A DNA stretch of 64,000 nucleotides from NCBI GenBank assembly GCA_010093515.1, contig MU001678.1, positions 534,049 through 598,048 on the forward strand, in the 5' to 3' direction. Numbering within the stretch: position 1 is the stretch's first letter; every line of letters starts with the position of its first letter. Made by a program: the position numbers and the translations under genes. Below, piece after piece: positions 23,268-35,348 of this stretch. Under the pieces are notes generated by a model. That model did not search any database. It saw only the letters and a program-made list of their open reading frames with translations, and had not been told where the DNA came from. This stretch comes from Lineolata rhizophorae. Taxonomy: Eukaryota > Ascomycota > Dothideomycetes > Lineolatales > Lineolataceae.

Positions 23268-25255
23268 GCCTTTTCAAGCACATGTTATGCTAGGAATACG
23301 GAAAATGATGGGCTCAGGTTTTAAAGGGGATTCGGTTTGCACCACGGCATTTTTCGGGAGGAACCATTGAGAGATAGCAGTGTTAGGAGTTTGCGTCAGG
23401 GCCTTCCCTAGCGCTCTCTTAGCAGCAGTTTCTTACACTTCCTTTTAGACCACTTTCATAATCAAGCGGTTCCCCCAAAGAAGTGCTGACGGCGAAATTT
23501 GCAAGTGAAAAGTTCGGCGAGACTTGAGCAGTTCATACTAGCGAATTTGACTTCAACAGTATTCCCTCGACTAGACTCTTCACGGTCTCTAGTAGATTGA
23601 AAAGTACGCACTGACCCACGCATTGCAAGCTCGGAGTCAGCAACTCCTAAGGACCAGCAATCTCAACCGTCCCACTCTAGATCGCTTGTTCGAACTAGGC
23701 ATGATCTGGTAACCTTTTTGCCTGTTTTGAAAATACCATGGCTGGAAGTTTGTGATCAGCGGTTTAAACTTTAGAATGACGCCAGTTGATGCGGAAACTT
23801 GCCAAATCAGGGTTACCATGTTTCCTAGGATAAAATCGTTGCTTGTCCTGATTCTTTGACCTAGAAACTGCGCTCGGCATAATTCACGTTTCTTAGAGCC
23901 TACGAAGGTCTTAACGCCTTCCGTTTATTTCCCACTACCACAGCTAATGCCGTTGACGCCGCCAGAACAACTAAATCGAGTCCAGAGCTTCATTACTTTC
24001 TCCTCTACAGTATTTGGATCGACTGCAATCAATATTATGTCGGAACCAGTAGATCCACGGTCCAAGCTACTCATTTTCGAGGAGAGATCCAACGTCCGTA
24101 ATCACGCAAGGGTACGCCAAGAAAGGCTTTCTATATTTCCGGCTCCAGAACGAATGACCAACCGGTTTGGAAGGCATTTTTGAAATTTTTTGAATCTATG
24201 ATCATGCCAAACACGAGCAGAGGACCAGTGAAGACAATGTAGTGGCTGTCGAACAGGTCTATAAGAGCGCAGAAAATTCGATGAGAGGAATTGGAACGAA
24301 TTATCATGACTTAACATAACTATTTCGACCGTTCGGAAAGGGACTCGAGATAAACGGCACATGAAAGCTGAGTAGAGGATTGGTAGTCCCATGTACGTAC
24401 TATGCGAAGTTTCTATCTCGGTTGCCATTGCAGACTCTTTGTGGTCAATTAAAATAGAAGATTGGCTGCCATGCTATTGTATCACTAATCCCACACCGAG
24501 TCAGTATCATCTTCGGTCTTAGAACGCTACGCGTGTCTCGCAACCGCGCTCAGGATTAAGTTCCGGCCGGCTGTCTTGCCGACTTGACCCATACATTGCT
24601 AAAGTCGGAAATAGGTGTCGCCGAATACGCTAGGCACTTTCTTTCGTGATTGGAGGTTTGTTGAACAAACGGATGAAGCATTTCAAAGCATTTACAACCT
24701 CGGCATCTCTAAGTAGAGGGCCAGTACTACCCAAACGTGAGCCCCCTGATATGCGGAGGCGTACTATGACACGCGTGGGATGACAGGAACAGGGAAATGG
24801 TTGCAGGTAGCAATAAGATAGCGTGGCAAACCCTGTATTGGTACGACTAGTTTAACTATCAAAGTGCTCAATGCCCGGCCGAAGGACCAATTCAGAATAC
24901 GGAAATTTTCTTCTCCAGGAAGTGTTAGTTCGGGACTTTGCGGTGAATTTGTCCTAAAGAAGGTTGTCCATTGAACCCCATAGGGAGTAAGGTCAAAAGC
25001 CAAATCGGTTCTTTGCGGCAGAAAGTTTCGGGCACCAGATACTCGTTGAAGCGTATACACACCTAAAGCTGTGCAGAATTTCTTAACGCACCCATCCAGC
25101 AACATATGTGACCTTTGCGTGCGCTGGTAACGTCTCACAAGACATGTACTTTTGGAGGTGCAGGCGGGAGCCGACCCAGCCAAGACACGTATTCCGTGGC
25201 CGTCCGCACAACTCCACCCTACACCGAAACGCGCGACGTGTCGGATACCATGGCA

Positions 25256-25340
25256 GAGCCTCGAGGTTGGAATCGAACCCGCTGGGCTAGGGCATCCCAG
25301 GAGATTGCACCTAGCGCCAGCCCCACTCGGGCAAAAGCTC
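25256..25340 (-). pseudogene. tRNA-like sequence, probable class II tRNA relic
   Basis: On the minus strand an A-box-like TGCCCGAGTGG is followed about 44 nt later by GGTTCGATTCC, a perfect B-box. The ends GAGCTTT and GAGGCTC can pair over seven positions with two G-T wobbles, giving an 85-nt span typical of tRNA-Leu or tRNA-Ser. The rest does not fold properly: the T stem has two mismatches, the spacing to the 3' acceptor strand is two bases too long, and the anticodon loop has eight bases. I read it as a decayed tRNA or chance likeness, not a working tRNA gene. Confidence 0.25.
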
Positions 25341-25679
25341 CTCGGCGCCTGCGGCGTTTTTGTCATCTTCGCGAGGTCCCGAGCGCAGGCCTGCCCCGCC
25401 TCCCCCCTGCAAGTCTGCAATTGAGGCCCCTCACCGCGCGAGGGGCTCTCGGCCGGAGAGGCGACGGCAGTTCCGTTCGAACCACGCGGCCCGGGAGCAC
25501 GCACAGCGCCAACCTCATGACGGGAGAATCAAGGCCGATCCGGACGCGCTCGACGCCCCCGGTCTTTCTCGCCGCCTGCTTGCCGCAAGGTTTGGGTGAG
25601 TGCCACGAGTGCCAGACGAGCCGTTCGGATCCCGCATGATGCCGGGCCCGGGGATCCCATTGCCGTCCGTGCGGATGCA

Positions 25680-25689
25680 TTATATATAT
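25680..25689 (+). promoter_or_regulatory. TATA-like element before aldehyde dehydrogenase
   Basis: A TATATATA run about 170 bp before the ATG at 25860, followed by a pyrimidine-rich leader. Position and composition fit a core promoter. Confidence 0.35.
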
Positions 25690-25859
25690 TGAAGCAGACA
25701 GTAGCTTCACGTTAGCTATCCAGCCTCTTTAGCTTGTTCCGTCTTCTGCACGCCTTCTTCTCTCGTCCTTGCTGCAGCGATTCTGCCCCTCTGTGTACCC
25801 GTCCCCTAGTGATTGAAGCGCTGTGAAAGCACCAACCTCGTCTCTTTCAACTTGCCGCC

Positions 25860-27609
25860 ATGTCGCCCTCCAAAGTTGCTCCTTTTTGCTTCGACACCTT
25901 CTACAACGTCGTCGACGGCAAGACGCGCACAGCCAAGACGGCCCACCGCGGCATCAACCCTATGACACTGGAGGAGCTCTGGCCCGTCCCCGTCGCTACG
26001 CAGCAAGATGTCGACGACGCCGTTGCCGCCGGCATGCGCGCGTTCCCGGCATGGCGCGACACGCCCATAGAAAAGCGCAAGGAGCTGCTGGGCAAGTTCG
26101 CGGAGCTGTTCTCCGCCTACGCCGACGATTTCCTGTCCCTGCTCTGCCAGGAGACGGGAAAACCGGTACGAACATAATCGTTGGGATCGGTTGAGCCGAA
26201 TGCTGTTGCTAACATGCCGTCCCGTTGATTAGAGGCCATTCGCCGCGATGGAGACCAATGGCGTTCAGAAGCTGATCCAAGCCCACCGTTCGTAGCCTCT
26301 GACTTGATTTGGAACCTTAGAAGCAGTGGAGCTTACACTTAAGTAGAGGATTTTGAACTGCCAGTTGAGAAGATAGAGGACGACGAGAAGGTCATCACGA
26401 CGACCTACACGCCCCTAGGTGTTGTGTAAGGCACAGTCATACGTATACTGGAGGGACACACGTCGACTGGAATAGGAGCTGACAAGAACAATTAGGGGCG
26501 CCATCTGTCCTTGGAATTTCCCTATCACGCTCTGTAAGAACGACCCGACATTCCTTAGTGCTTGGGCGAAAGTGATATCTAACCAGCACAGCCATGGGCA
26601 AGGTCGTCCCCGCTCTCCTCACCGGAAACGTCGTCATCGTTAAGCCGTCGCCCTTTACTCCCTACACCGCGCTCAAGTACATCGAGCTGGCGCAGCAAAT
26701 CTTCCCGCGGGGTGTGGTCCAGGCGCTTGGCGGCGACGACCGGCTAGGTCCTATGTTCACCGCGCACCCGGACATCGCCAAGATCTCCTTCACGGGCTCC
26801 ATCGCGACGGGAAAGAAGGTCATGGAGGCGTCGGCCAAGACCTTGAAGCGGGTGACGCTCGAGCTGGGCGGCAATGACGCATGCATCGTGTTCCCGGATG
26901 TGGACGTGGCCAAGGTGGCGCCCGAGGTAGCCATGGGCGCCTTCTTCAACAGCGGCCAGGTCTGCGTCGCCACGAAGCGCATCTACATCCATGAGAAGAT
27001 CTATAAAGATTTCGTGGCCGCCATGGTCGAATTCGCCAAGAAACTCAAGGTGGGCGCCTCCGACGAGGAGGGCGTGATGCTAGGGCCGGTCCAGAATGCC
27101 ATGCAGTACGAGCGCGTTAAGGGTTTCTTTGCCGATTCAAAGGAGAAGAACCATACGTTTGCGCATGGCGAGCCCGACGTTGCAGGGAGTAAGGGGTACT
27201 TCATTCAGCCGACTATCATTGACAACCCACCCCACGACTCGCGAATCATCCAGGAGGAGCCGTTTGGTACGTTGCTAGCTTCCTTAGGTCTGATAGCGGT
27301 ATTTCAACTGACTACCAATTAGGTCCTATCGTTCCCACGCAGCCATGGTCCGATCTCGACGAGATTATCCAGCGCGCTAACAATACCAAGGCTGGACTTG
27401 GCGCCTCTGTGTGGGCCAAGGATGTCGCGCAGGCTGAGGCTTGCGCCAAGCGTCTTGAAGCAGGAAATGTTTTTGTCAACAGCTATGTCAAGCCAAACCC
27501 GAAGGCTTTCTTTTCGGGCCATAAGGAGAGCGGAATTGGAGGGGAGTATGGCACTAAAGGCTTGCTTAGCTACTGCAATGCGCACGTCATGCACTCGTAC
27601 AAGTTATAA
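25860..27609 (+). CDS. NAD(P)-dependent aldehyde dehydrogenase
   Basis: Six exons, 25860-26165, 26233-26287, 26347-26425, 26496-26533, 26592-27266 and 27323-27609, join in frame to 479 residues, the usual length. The protein oxidises an aldehyde to the acid through a thioester on a catalytic cysteine. Visible motifs: GAICPWNFPITLS (N-anchor Asn), NVVIVKPSPFTP, SFTGSIATGKKV (coenzyme loop), RVTLELGGNDA (general-base Glu), FFNSGQVCVATKR (nucleophile Cys) and EEPFGPIVP. The C-terminus reads SGIGGEYGTKGLLSYCNAHV. In common with a fungal subgroup it starts with FCFDTFYNVVDGK rather than the common FINNE-type start. The exact acceptor of exon 3 has two in-frame options four bases apart. The substrate cannot be deduced. 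Confidence 0.93.
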
Positions 27610-27833
27610 TGGAAGGTTTAGTGACGGGGTAGCACGGGCGTGCTCGTGCGTGGAGTAGAGGCAAAACGAGCCACAACAGTATTCCTTTAAATTTTTATAT
27701 GATTAGTACTTGCATTCGTACCGCCGAAATGAATGATATATCATACCATGAGAGCCGGCAGACAATGTGGTGAGCCAACGAAGTCCGATGCCGCCAATCG
27801 CCAGCGGATAGTCTAGCCACAACCACAACTATC

Positions 27834-28697
27834 TTACGCAAACTTATCGTGCTTCCCCTTGACCTTGATATCCAACATAGCTTCGTGATAATCACCTTCT
27901 TTCCGCGCCTTCTTCAGCCTTCTCACCTCATCGTCCTCCAGCCTGCGCCCAGCCTCCTGCTCCAACTGTTTCCTGCTAATCTTCTCGCGCGCCTTCTCCA
28001 CCTTTGCGACTTTGAGCTTCGGCTTAAACCTCGCCTGCATGCGTATGCGCACGACGCAATTCTCGGCCGGGGTTTCCGTGTCGCCCCTAATTCCCGCGTT
28101 CTTCGGCTTATCTGCGTCCACGGAGACATACTTCCCCTCTGCCGTCCTCAGCAGAAGCTGCGCTCCGGAACCCGTCTCCAAACGCGCCTCGGCCGGCGCC
28201 TCCTCGACAACGAACGACTCGTTCGTCCCCACAGCCTCCTTCGTCGCGCCTAGGATCCCGTACTTGTCGCAGCTGAGATACTTGCCGTGGTGGCCCTTGA
28301 GCATCCAGCCCTCGGTGCCCGCCACGCGGTTCGCGATCCACACCTGCCGCACGTCGTGCGGCTCCGCGCTTCGCGGGTCTCCCTCGACCATGTTCTCCAC
28401 CGGCAGCGCGAACACAGCGCCCGTCGCGTCGCACGCCAGCGCACTCACGTCGGGCCGCGTCGCCAGTACAATCAGCACGGGCCCAGACACGTCAGTTGGC
28501 GCGTCCACGCCCACCCAGCTGTCGTCGTCGGGGGCCGGCGGGGCGGCCGCCGTCACGGATGCGCTGGTTGTTGCGACGGTGACGGCGGACGGAGATGCCT
28601 GCGGCGCGTCGTCCTCGGCGAAGGGGTCGCGAATGGCTTCGGTGCGCTTGCGTTTCTTTGGCTTCTTGTCGCCCTTGAAGGTGAGGGCCTTGACCAT
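27834..28697 (-). CDS. FRG1-like family protein
   Basis: Single-exon gene of 287 residues with ATG at 28697. FRG1 proteins are nuclear, actin-bundling and spliceosome-associated proteins with a beta-trefoil (fascin-like) fold. The N-terminus has a basic nuclear signal (FKGDKKPKKRKRTEAIRDPF) and an Ala/Pro linker. The trefoil runs from about residue 60 to 215: VRQVWIANRVAGTEGWMLKG, GHHGKYLSCDKYGILGATKE, AVGTNESFVVEE, then LLLRTAEGKYVSVDADK. The C-terminal 70 residues are a charged helix (EKISRKQLEQEAGRRLEDDE), and the end VKGKHDKFA fits the family. Its 3' end lies 225 bp from the convergent aldehyde dehydrogenase. The coding sequence is GC-rich with strong codon bias. Confidence 0.9.
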   Translation of the reverse strand: MVKALTFKGDKKPKKRKRTEAIRDPFAEDDAPQASPSAVTVATTSASVTAAAPPAPDDDSWVGVDAPTDVSGPVLIVLATRPDVSALACDATGAVFALPVENMVEGDPRSAEPHDVRQVWIANRVAGTEGWMLKGHHGKYLSCDKYGILGATKEAVGTNESFVVEEAPAEARLETGSGAQLLLRTAEGKYVSVDADKPKNAGIRGDTETPAENCVVRIRMQARFKPKLKVAKVEKAREKISRKQLEQEAGRRLEDDEVRRLKKARKEGDYHEAMLDIKVKGKHDKFA

Positions 28698-29072
28698 TGT
28701 CGCTGGAGGGACTGGAAGGGGGAGACTCGTTGGATGTGGAGGCTGAGAGCGGCAGGTGCTTTTGCCTCTTCGACGTTAAGCGTATTAGACCTCGCGACGG
28801 GACGATAGCTATGCTTGGCGTGGAAGCTCAAGTCCCGGCGCGAAAGTTCGGGTGCTCCCGGCGGTGAGCGAGGCGGGAGCGGGGTGGGGCGGCAGAATTG
28901 ATGGATTGGGCAGGTGAGTGGCTTTGTCGCCGAGGTGAATAGGCCCTAGATTGCAGATCTGCAAATGTTTTGCTGGATCTCGTGGATATTTATATCATCT
29001 GTGCCTTCGTTATCGTCTTGGTTGAACGAAGGGTTTTCATTCAGAGCGCAGGACGTCTCACTAACCCTAAAC
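28698..29072. other. Divergent promoter, FRG1-like / 2OG oxygenase
   Basis: 375 bp between two divergent start codons, GC-rich on the FRG1 side. No clear TATA box or coding signal. Confidence 0.5.
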
Positions 29073-30340
29073 ATGGCCGCTAACGGAACCAATGGGAGCA
29101 CAGCAGCAAAAGCTCAAGTTGTGACAGTTAGTTTGGAGGAGCTTCGTGAGGGTAAATATTGCGTTCTTTGGAATTAATGTTCCGTACGTTAATCATAGCT
29201 AACATACCGCAGGCACTGTACCATTGTCCGCTTTGGAAGACGCCTTCGGACCTACATCTCTGGGAATCATAGTTGTTAAAGACCTCCCTTCTAAGTTCGC
29301 AAACCTCCGTCATCGACTTCTATCGTACTCTTCTTACTTGGCCAATCTCCCTCAAGGAGAACTGGGTATGTTGGGCATTAACCGCACAATGAGGTTCTGT
29401 TCTTTCAACTTCAGGTTGGCGCGTTCTAATTCCATGCCCCACTCTAGCTAAGCTTGAGTCCCCTGGTTCTAAGTACCTCGTTGGCTGGTCCTGCGGGAAG
29501 GAGACCCTAAAGTCCGGCCATTACGACACTCTAAAAGGTTCCTACTACGTAAACTGCGCGCCCGGATTTGAAAATGTCACCCTACAAGCCCGCGTACGCG
29601 AGCAGTTCCCTTGCTTTCCCGAGTACACGGCACCCAACATCTGGCCGCCCGGTGACATCCTGCCCGGCTTCGAAGTCACATTCCGCGAGCTGTGCGAGCT
29701 TATAATTGACACGGCGGTGCTAGTGGCGAGGGCCTGCGACTGCTTCGCGGAGACCAACATCGACGGCTACGAAAAGGGCTACCTGGAGCACGTGGTGCGG
29801 ACAAGCGTTGCGAGCAAAGCTCGCCTGCTGCACTACTTCCCCGCCGCGCAGACGCAACCGCAGGCGGACGGCGCCGAGGGCAAATCCGCCGCCGAGGAGG
29901 ACGAGGACGACTGGTGCGCCACACACCTCGATCACGGATGCCTTACGGGCCTTACCTCCGCCATGTTTGTCGATGAGGCCACCGCTCCGCCTCGTCTCAA
30001 GGGCAGCTCCTCCAACGAGATACCTGAGCCCCTTCCCGAGCTGCCCTCGCCACCAGATCCCCGTGCCGGGCTGTACATCCGATCCCGCGCTGGCGAGGTT
30101 ACGCAAGTCAAAATCCCGCGTGACTGCCTTGCATTCCAGACGGGCGAGGCGTTGCAGGTTATCACTCGTGGAAAGTTCCGGGCCGTGCCGCATTTCGTGC
30201 GCGGGGCGGCAGCAGACAAAGGTGCCATGGTGGCGCGGAATACGTTGGCGGTCTTCACACAACCCAACCTATGGGAGAAGGTGGATGAACGGCGGGATTT
30301 CGCGACGTTTGCGAGGGAAATTGTGGAGAAAAACCACTGA
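29073..30340 (+). CDS. 2-oxoglutarate/Fe(II)-dependent oxygenase-like (clavaminate synthase-like) protein
   Basis: Three exons, 29073-29151, 29213-29365 and 29448-30340, join in frame to 374 residues. The double-stranded beta-helix fold of isopenicillin-N-synthase/clavaminate-synthase-like enzymes is indicated by several segments: GIIVVKDLPSKFANLRHRLL near the N-terminus, WSCGKETLKSGHYDTLKGSY, and EDDWCATHLDHGCLTGLTSA with the HxD iron ligands (H-L-D). LAFQTGEALQVITRGKF and the distal His of VPHFVRG follow. The usual basic residue after the distal His is an Arg in HFVRG. An acidic insert (EGKSAAEEDEDDW) precedes the HxD motif. Related ascomycete proteins are common and mostly uncharacterised; it is not in an evident biosynthetic cluster. 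Substrate unknown. Confidence 0.8.
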
Positions 30341-31120
30341 GGCAGAGAGTATTTTATCAGTAGTTGGATTAAATATCAGATTTGGAACCACCCACAGTTC
30401 CTTCTGAAGAAGCATTAGTTCTCATAGTCACAAGTAAATTTTCAATGATGATGGATTGTGGTGTGCCTTACTAGCGAAACGCGTGAAAGACCATTTCTGG
30501 ACAACTGGTCGCCATTATAATAGGACAATCGTCGGAGAGAGATGCCCTTTAGTCTAACATGTGATTCACTATTGCTTTCAGATACACTGCCGGCTATCTT
30601 ATAGTCCAGAGTCATTACACAACAAGTGTGCTCGCCGTTCATATCTCAAACTAAACCGAAGACCAAACCAAGAACACAAACCCAATAACGTCCATTTGTG
30701 GCCCGCCGAATTCGCTCGAAGAAACGCTGAAGAATCCATCACATACTAATCCTATCCCCACCCTGCCATTTGGAAACCATGCTGATATCAAGACAGGATA
30801 CCATGAGCCGTACGTGAACATTGCCAACAAGAAAATGTCCAGCCGGAGCAAAGGGTATCAGACATAAGACATGGTGCTCTCCAAGCATGACTGCAACTTT
30901 ACAACCAGGACAAGACCACTCAAGAGTAGCAAAGTGTGCCGGCTGAATGATACCCCATAATACCGCCAATTTCCAACGCCATACCCGCCTGTTGCAAAAT
31001 CCGAAGAGTACGACAAGAACACTCGCCTAAAGGCCAAGCCGGCAATAACAATGAAACCCCCCGATCTACGCTTACAGTCTCTGCCTACCTATCTGCCACT
31101 GACAATGTCGCCCTAGCATT
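30341..31120. other. Intergenic between convergent genes
   Basis: 780 bp between two stop codons; holds both 3' flanks and nothing coding that I recognise. Confidence 0.5.
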
Positions 31121-34100
31121 TTATCTTATCGGCAAAGTTCCGATCATTCTCCCGGACGGTCCGCCCTGATTCAAACTCTGCCTGACAATCAATTCCGCTG
31201 CTGCTGCGGCGGCAAGGCGTTCCTTCTGCCTACTACGATCTTTGAGGTAGCGCTCGGCTTCAGGCCGCATGCGCAGAATGCGTAGGATGATGTCGTCGCT
31301 TGGTTCTGCCTGTGCTTCTTTGCGCTTCTCTTCCTTGGCTTTCTTCATCGTGCCCAAGTTGCGGGACAGCATTATTGTCTTGTGTCGACGGGGCATGCCC
31401 AAAAGTCCTGCCGCGCCGCCGAAACCGTGGCCGCCCATAGACGGCGGCGCTGAGACACGATTTAAGCGAGAGGCTTGATCGTGCTGGCGCGCTGCTGCTG
31501 CTGCCGCCATGGCCTCAGACGTGCGTATCAGGTTCTCGGTGGACTCGAAATAGAAGAAATTAAGATTCTGGAGTTCGTGATACTTGGGTGATTTCAGAAT
31601 GTCGACAGGAACACCGTTCGCGGTACCTGTGTCTTCGTCTACAGCATGGAAGAAGTCGAACAGAAGCTGTGGAGAAACTTAGTAAGACAGGGCCCTGTGC
31701 TAGCAGCAAAGGAGGGGTTGCACACCTGAAGCCACTTGAACACGATATCCAGCTCTTGTTGACTCAATTGCCTTTGCTGCGAGAGCTTGTCTGAGAGTGG
31801 GGGCACCAGAAGCGACTCGATTGTCACAAGGGCTTCCTTCCACAGCCTTGTCATAACCATAACCATAGCTGAATCGGTCAAAGTCTCCTTCATGATGGCA
31901 AAGTTTTCGTCGAAGTAAGTGAAGAGGGGTTTCAATGCATTAGTGATTTCGGCTTGTGTTGGCCCTTGAGAAGTGGGCACGGGTTTGCTCCGTTGGATCC
32001 AACTAGAGACCGAATTGATTGATATGCCTCTATTTAGTAGTGACCGTAGAGCTCGATACGACAGGCAGTGGTGGATGTACGCCGAAAGCTATGGCAACTG
32101 TCAGTAAGGCATCTTTCTCAAAGGCAACTTGAACGAACCTTATCCGTAATTTTCCTAGTCATGTCTCGCTCCGTCCTCTTCAGCGTCCGGAAAGCTTTGC
32201 CGAAATAGAATTGGATATCATCTCTCTCGCCTTCCATGCTAACACGGAGCAATAGCCGGCCTTGCGTGTCAAGATCTAGCCAGTATTCCCGAGGCATGTA
32301 ATCTCTAAAATGGGACGGGTCCAGTTTCAGAGATGCGCGGCCAACACAGTCATGGTCGCCTAGGGCATCCCAGTCCCAGATGGTAGCAATAACATTGAGC
32401 GGTCCTTGCGTCGTGATATCGATCGTCTCGTCCCACCGAGGATTAAGGCTACTGTATATCACCCGGGTCTTTGCCAGTCTCTTTTGATACTCGTCCCCCA
32501 AGACAACGTACGGATCACTGAGGCCATTGATATCGCATGCCTTGAGGTCCTCGGCTTCGATGATCTTGATAGTGAACACGTAGTTGTTAATCTTGTGTGG
32601 CCTTTGATTGAGCGGGGTTTGGTTCCTCTGTAAGACATCCGCGCAGGCGTCGACGTTGATCTCGCGTTCCAACTTGTCTAATTGCTGCATAGCATACTCG
32701 ATATTGTTAAGCTTGACGAGAGACTCCGGCAAAAACTGGAATGGTTCGATCCTTTCCTTGTTAGTCCACGCGTCTTTAGCCAGTTGCACCCACTTTTCCT
32801 GTCTAGTCTGGCGCGACGCAGCCTCTTGCTCTGGAGTGAGCCTATCCATCTCCTTCGCGAACTTTTGTTCGACAAGCTCGCAATATCGCGCCAGGGCAAT
32901 GCCAACTATCTTCGAAATTGCCGTCATGAACTTTGCATATTGAAGGTCATTGTCCCAGTTCAGCTGGAAAATCTGTTCGATGGACTGGTTGATCGAGCGG
33001 AAAATATCGACAATGGAAACGCTGTGGCGCTCATCATCTGTTGGTATGTTTTCGGGGTGCTCAGTTCGGACTTTGAACTCGTCCAGTCTTACGGCACCTT
33101 CGACCCAGCCAGTAACGTTGGACTCCATAGCGCCAATCCAACGCCAAACAAAATCGGCAAGTATTTCCTCGACTGGGAAGTCAAACCGATGGTTAGGTAA
33201 GGACTGCGCGAAGACCTTGCGAAATTGAACCAGTTCGGAGTACAGTTCAAATCCGTCGGGAATTGGGATCTCTTTCTCCAACTCTTCTTGAGTGATCATG
33301 ATTCTCTTCACCAGTTCCCTAGCATCTTGCGCATAAGATGGCATTATTTCTTCGAGCAGCATAGTCAAAGGATTGACGCCCATGACTTCTGGATTCTTCC
33401 GATAGCGCTTCTGGATCGAATTCGCGATCTTCAGAACAGACTTGCCTAGCTCAATTACGTGGAAGAATTGCCACTCTTCTTTCCTGTCAGGAATCTTCTC
33501 GGCCAAAAACTCGCGGTATTTCTCCATCGCTCGCTCCCGCAGCGCCCGCTGAAGCTCGGCGGAGAACTGGTCCAAATCCTCTGGCTTCTGTGGGAAAATG
33601 GGGTCGTCGTAAATATGGTTGTTGAGAATATACATTACGGGGCCTAAGCTGGGCGGTTTGTTTTCGTAACAGTGCATCATAAGTTCGAAAAGCTCCCGCA
33701 AGAGCGCATCATGAAGCGTAGAAAGAATGTGTTGATTGAGCGCGTAATCGGCCACGGTCCACTTAGTCCGATCAAAGAGAGATGATTGAACGATCAGACT
33801 TGACCTGCCCTTCTTCGGCTCAACTGGGGGCTGCTTAAGGAATTCGAAGGCTTCATCCAGAGTCTCCAGAGGAATTTCTTGGCTCAAAAACTTTTCCCGA
33901 ACGACATCAAGGAAAAGCACCATGCGGCTAAACTGGGGAACACGCCAGCGTAAAGCAACTTCGTTGAGTAGCTCGGCACTTTGCTTCGACAGCAATTTAA
34001 TTGCTGGTGTATCCGCCGTTGCTTCCGAAGGCTGGAGCTCCTGGTCATGCAGATCATGCGTGAGAGCTTCTCTAAGAGCAGCACGGTAGTAAGATCTTGG

Positions 34101-35348
34101 ATCAGGTGGGATGAACACATAAGGGACATCGTCGTCTGAGTCGCGGGCATCATCACCATATCCCGACATATCCACAGGCTGGTCAATCACGTATGAGGAA
34201 CCATTCTCAGCTAAATCGGGCATCCTCTTGGCAATCTCCGCATATCCAGCATCGACCGAAGGCCCATTCGCTGGTTTGAACTGTGGCAAGCTTCCTCCAG
34301 GTGCACTCTTGGCCAACTCAGGATTTGATTGGACGATCGCTAGCATCATCTGCGAAAGATCTGACGTTTCTCCTTTTTTCCAGTTCTCAAAGGCTTCGTC
34401 AGAGTCGAAGTCATCAGTAGTTAGCGTTTTCTTGTTGTGAAGACTGAGGTTGACTTGATAGCTCTTGAGATCTTGGAACGCCGCCTTCTCTGTCCATACG
34501 CTCTTGTTTTTGTTTATGTCGGATTGCAGGTCGTCGTAGGATACTTTGAATATGCGTCCCACGACTTGAGCCAGTGGCATATCCTTGACTTCGTAGGACC
34601 GCGGTACTTCCACCTCAATTGTCGAACCGCCGGACCCGCCGTTGCGTTGTGACTGGGCAGCAAGGTCCTGGTCATGCATCAGAAGTTTCTTTTCCATTGT
34701 CTGAAGCCTGCTGCTCAGCTCGGGTCGGTCCTTCGCCCAGTCATGGTCCTTCAGAATGGAGCTGATGAGGCGAATGAATAGTGCGACGTGGCGATCTACC
34801 ATTAGTTTCCACCCATCATCGTCCGGTGGCTTGCCCTTTTGCAATTCCTTCGTAGCGTTCGAAAAGAAAATGAGCAGAAGGTCCTCTACCCGGCGATCCT
34901 TCTCCATTGACTTGCGGAACCGCTCCTCTTTGAATTCGTTTAGGAAGACAGCAAACGTCCGCTTCACCAATGAATCAGCATATTCCGGCATGCGCTCTTT
35001 TCCGTACAGCACTCCCGTTATCCGCTTATCCAACACCGACATGAACCCGTGCGGGAACCTTGTGCTCTTCGAGTCCCGGATGAGGGAGAAGTCTTTCATG
35101 AGATCGTTCATGGACGTCGACGATCTTTGTACGGCGCGTGAACCGCTGCCAGAGGCTGGCACATGTTGTAGCCTTTTGGCCCGCGGTTGGAGGAGGTACG
35201 ATAGGAAGGCAACCCTAAGGCAATATGTGTACGCATCTTGGGCCGTTGCAGGTCGCCGTCGCAAACTCGAACCAGGGCGCCGGTGCCGTACTTCGTTTTG
35301 AATGCTGTTGAAGCGGCGGTTCTGCGGCCGCGACCGCGAGTACTCCAT
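31121..35348 (-). CDS. Munc13-like C2/MHD domain protein (fungal Unc-13 homologue)
   Basis: Three exons, 32139-35348, 31726-32088 and 31121-31666, join in frame to 1372 residues. Fungal Munc13-like proteins (DUF810/MHD) are vesicle-priming or tethering factors in the secretory pathway. Visible parts: N-terminal LRVAFLSYLLQPRAKRLQHV and a long helical region; an MHD1-type region (about residues 650-900) with IVDIFRSINQSIEQIFQLNW; and a C2 domain (about 930-1045) with YVFTIKIIEAEDLKACDING, LSDPYVVLGDEYQKR and IATIWDWDALGDHDCVG, retaining the calcium-type aspartates. An MHD2 region lies in the second and third exons (RLWKEALVTIESLLVPPLSD, then LLFDFFHAVDEDTG). The tail is Ala-rich and basic. Intron 1 (GTTCGT donor, 50 nt) and intron 2 (GTGTGC, 59 nt) were placed by phase and family continuity. 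Confidence 0.9.

Larger units (their letters stand above)
23268..25859. other. 2.6 kb intergenic, no intact gene
   Basis: No frame has recognisable protein character; the longer minus-strand frame at 24.8-25.5 kb is compositionally biased and matches nothing I know. The region includes a tRNA-like sequence on the minus strand (separate entry) and a TATATATA run at about 25680. AGGGG/CCCCT stress-element-like words occur near 25425-25445, ahead of the aldehyde dehydrogenase. Confidence 0.5.

Noticed and set aside
24764-25504. 246-residue minus-strand open frame
   Set aside because: Cys/Pro/Arg-rich without domain character, in an otherwise non-coding region, and overlapping the tRNA-like element. 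No support as a gene.
26594-27322. Stand-alone 242-residue start at the internal ATG of the aldehyde dehydrogenase
   Set aside because: It is exon 5 of the six-exon gene; upstream exons supply the N-terminal half, including the PWNF motif.
28012-28746. 244-residue plus-strand frame antisense to the FRG1-like gene
   Set aside because: A mirror of the GC-rich codon bias of the minus-strand gene, whose beta-trefoil motifs are clear.
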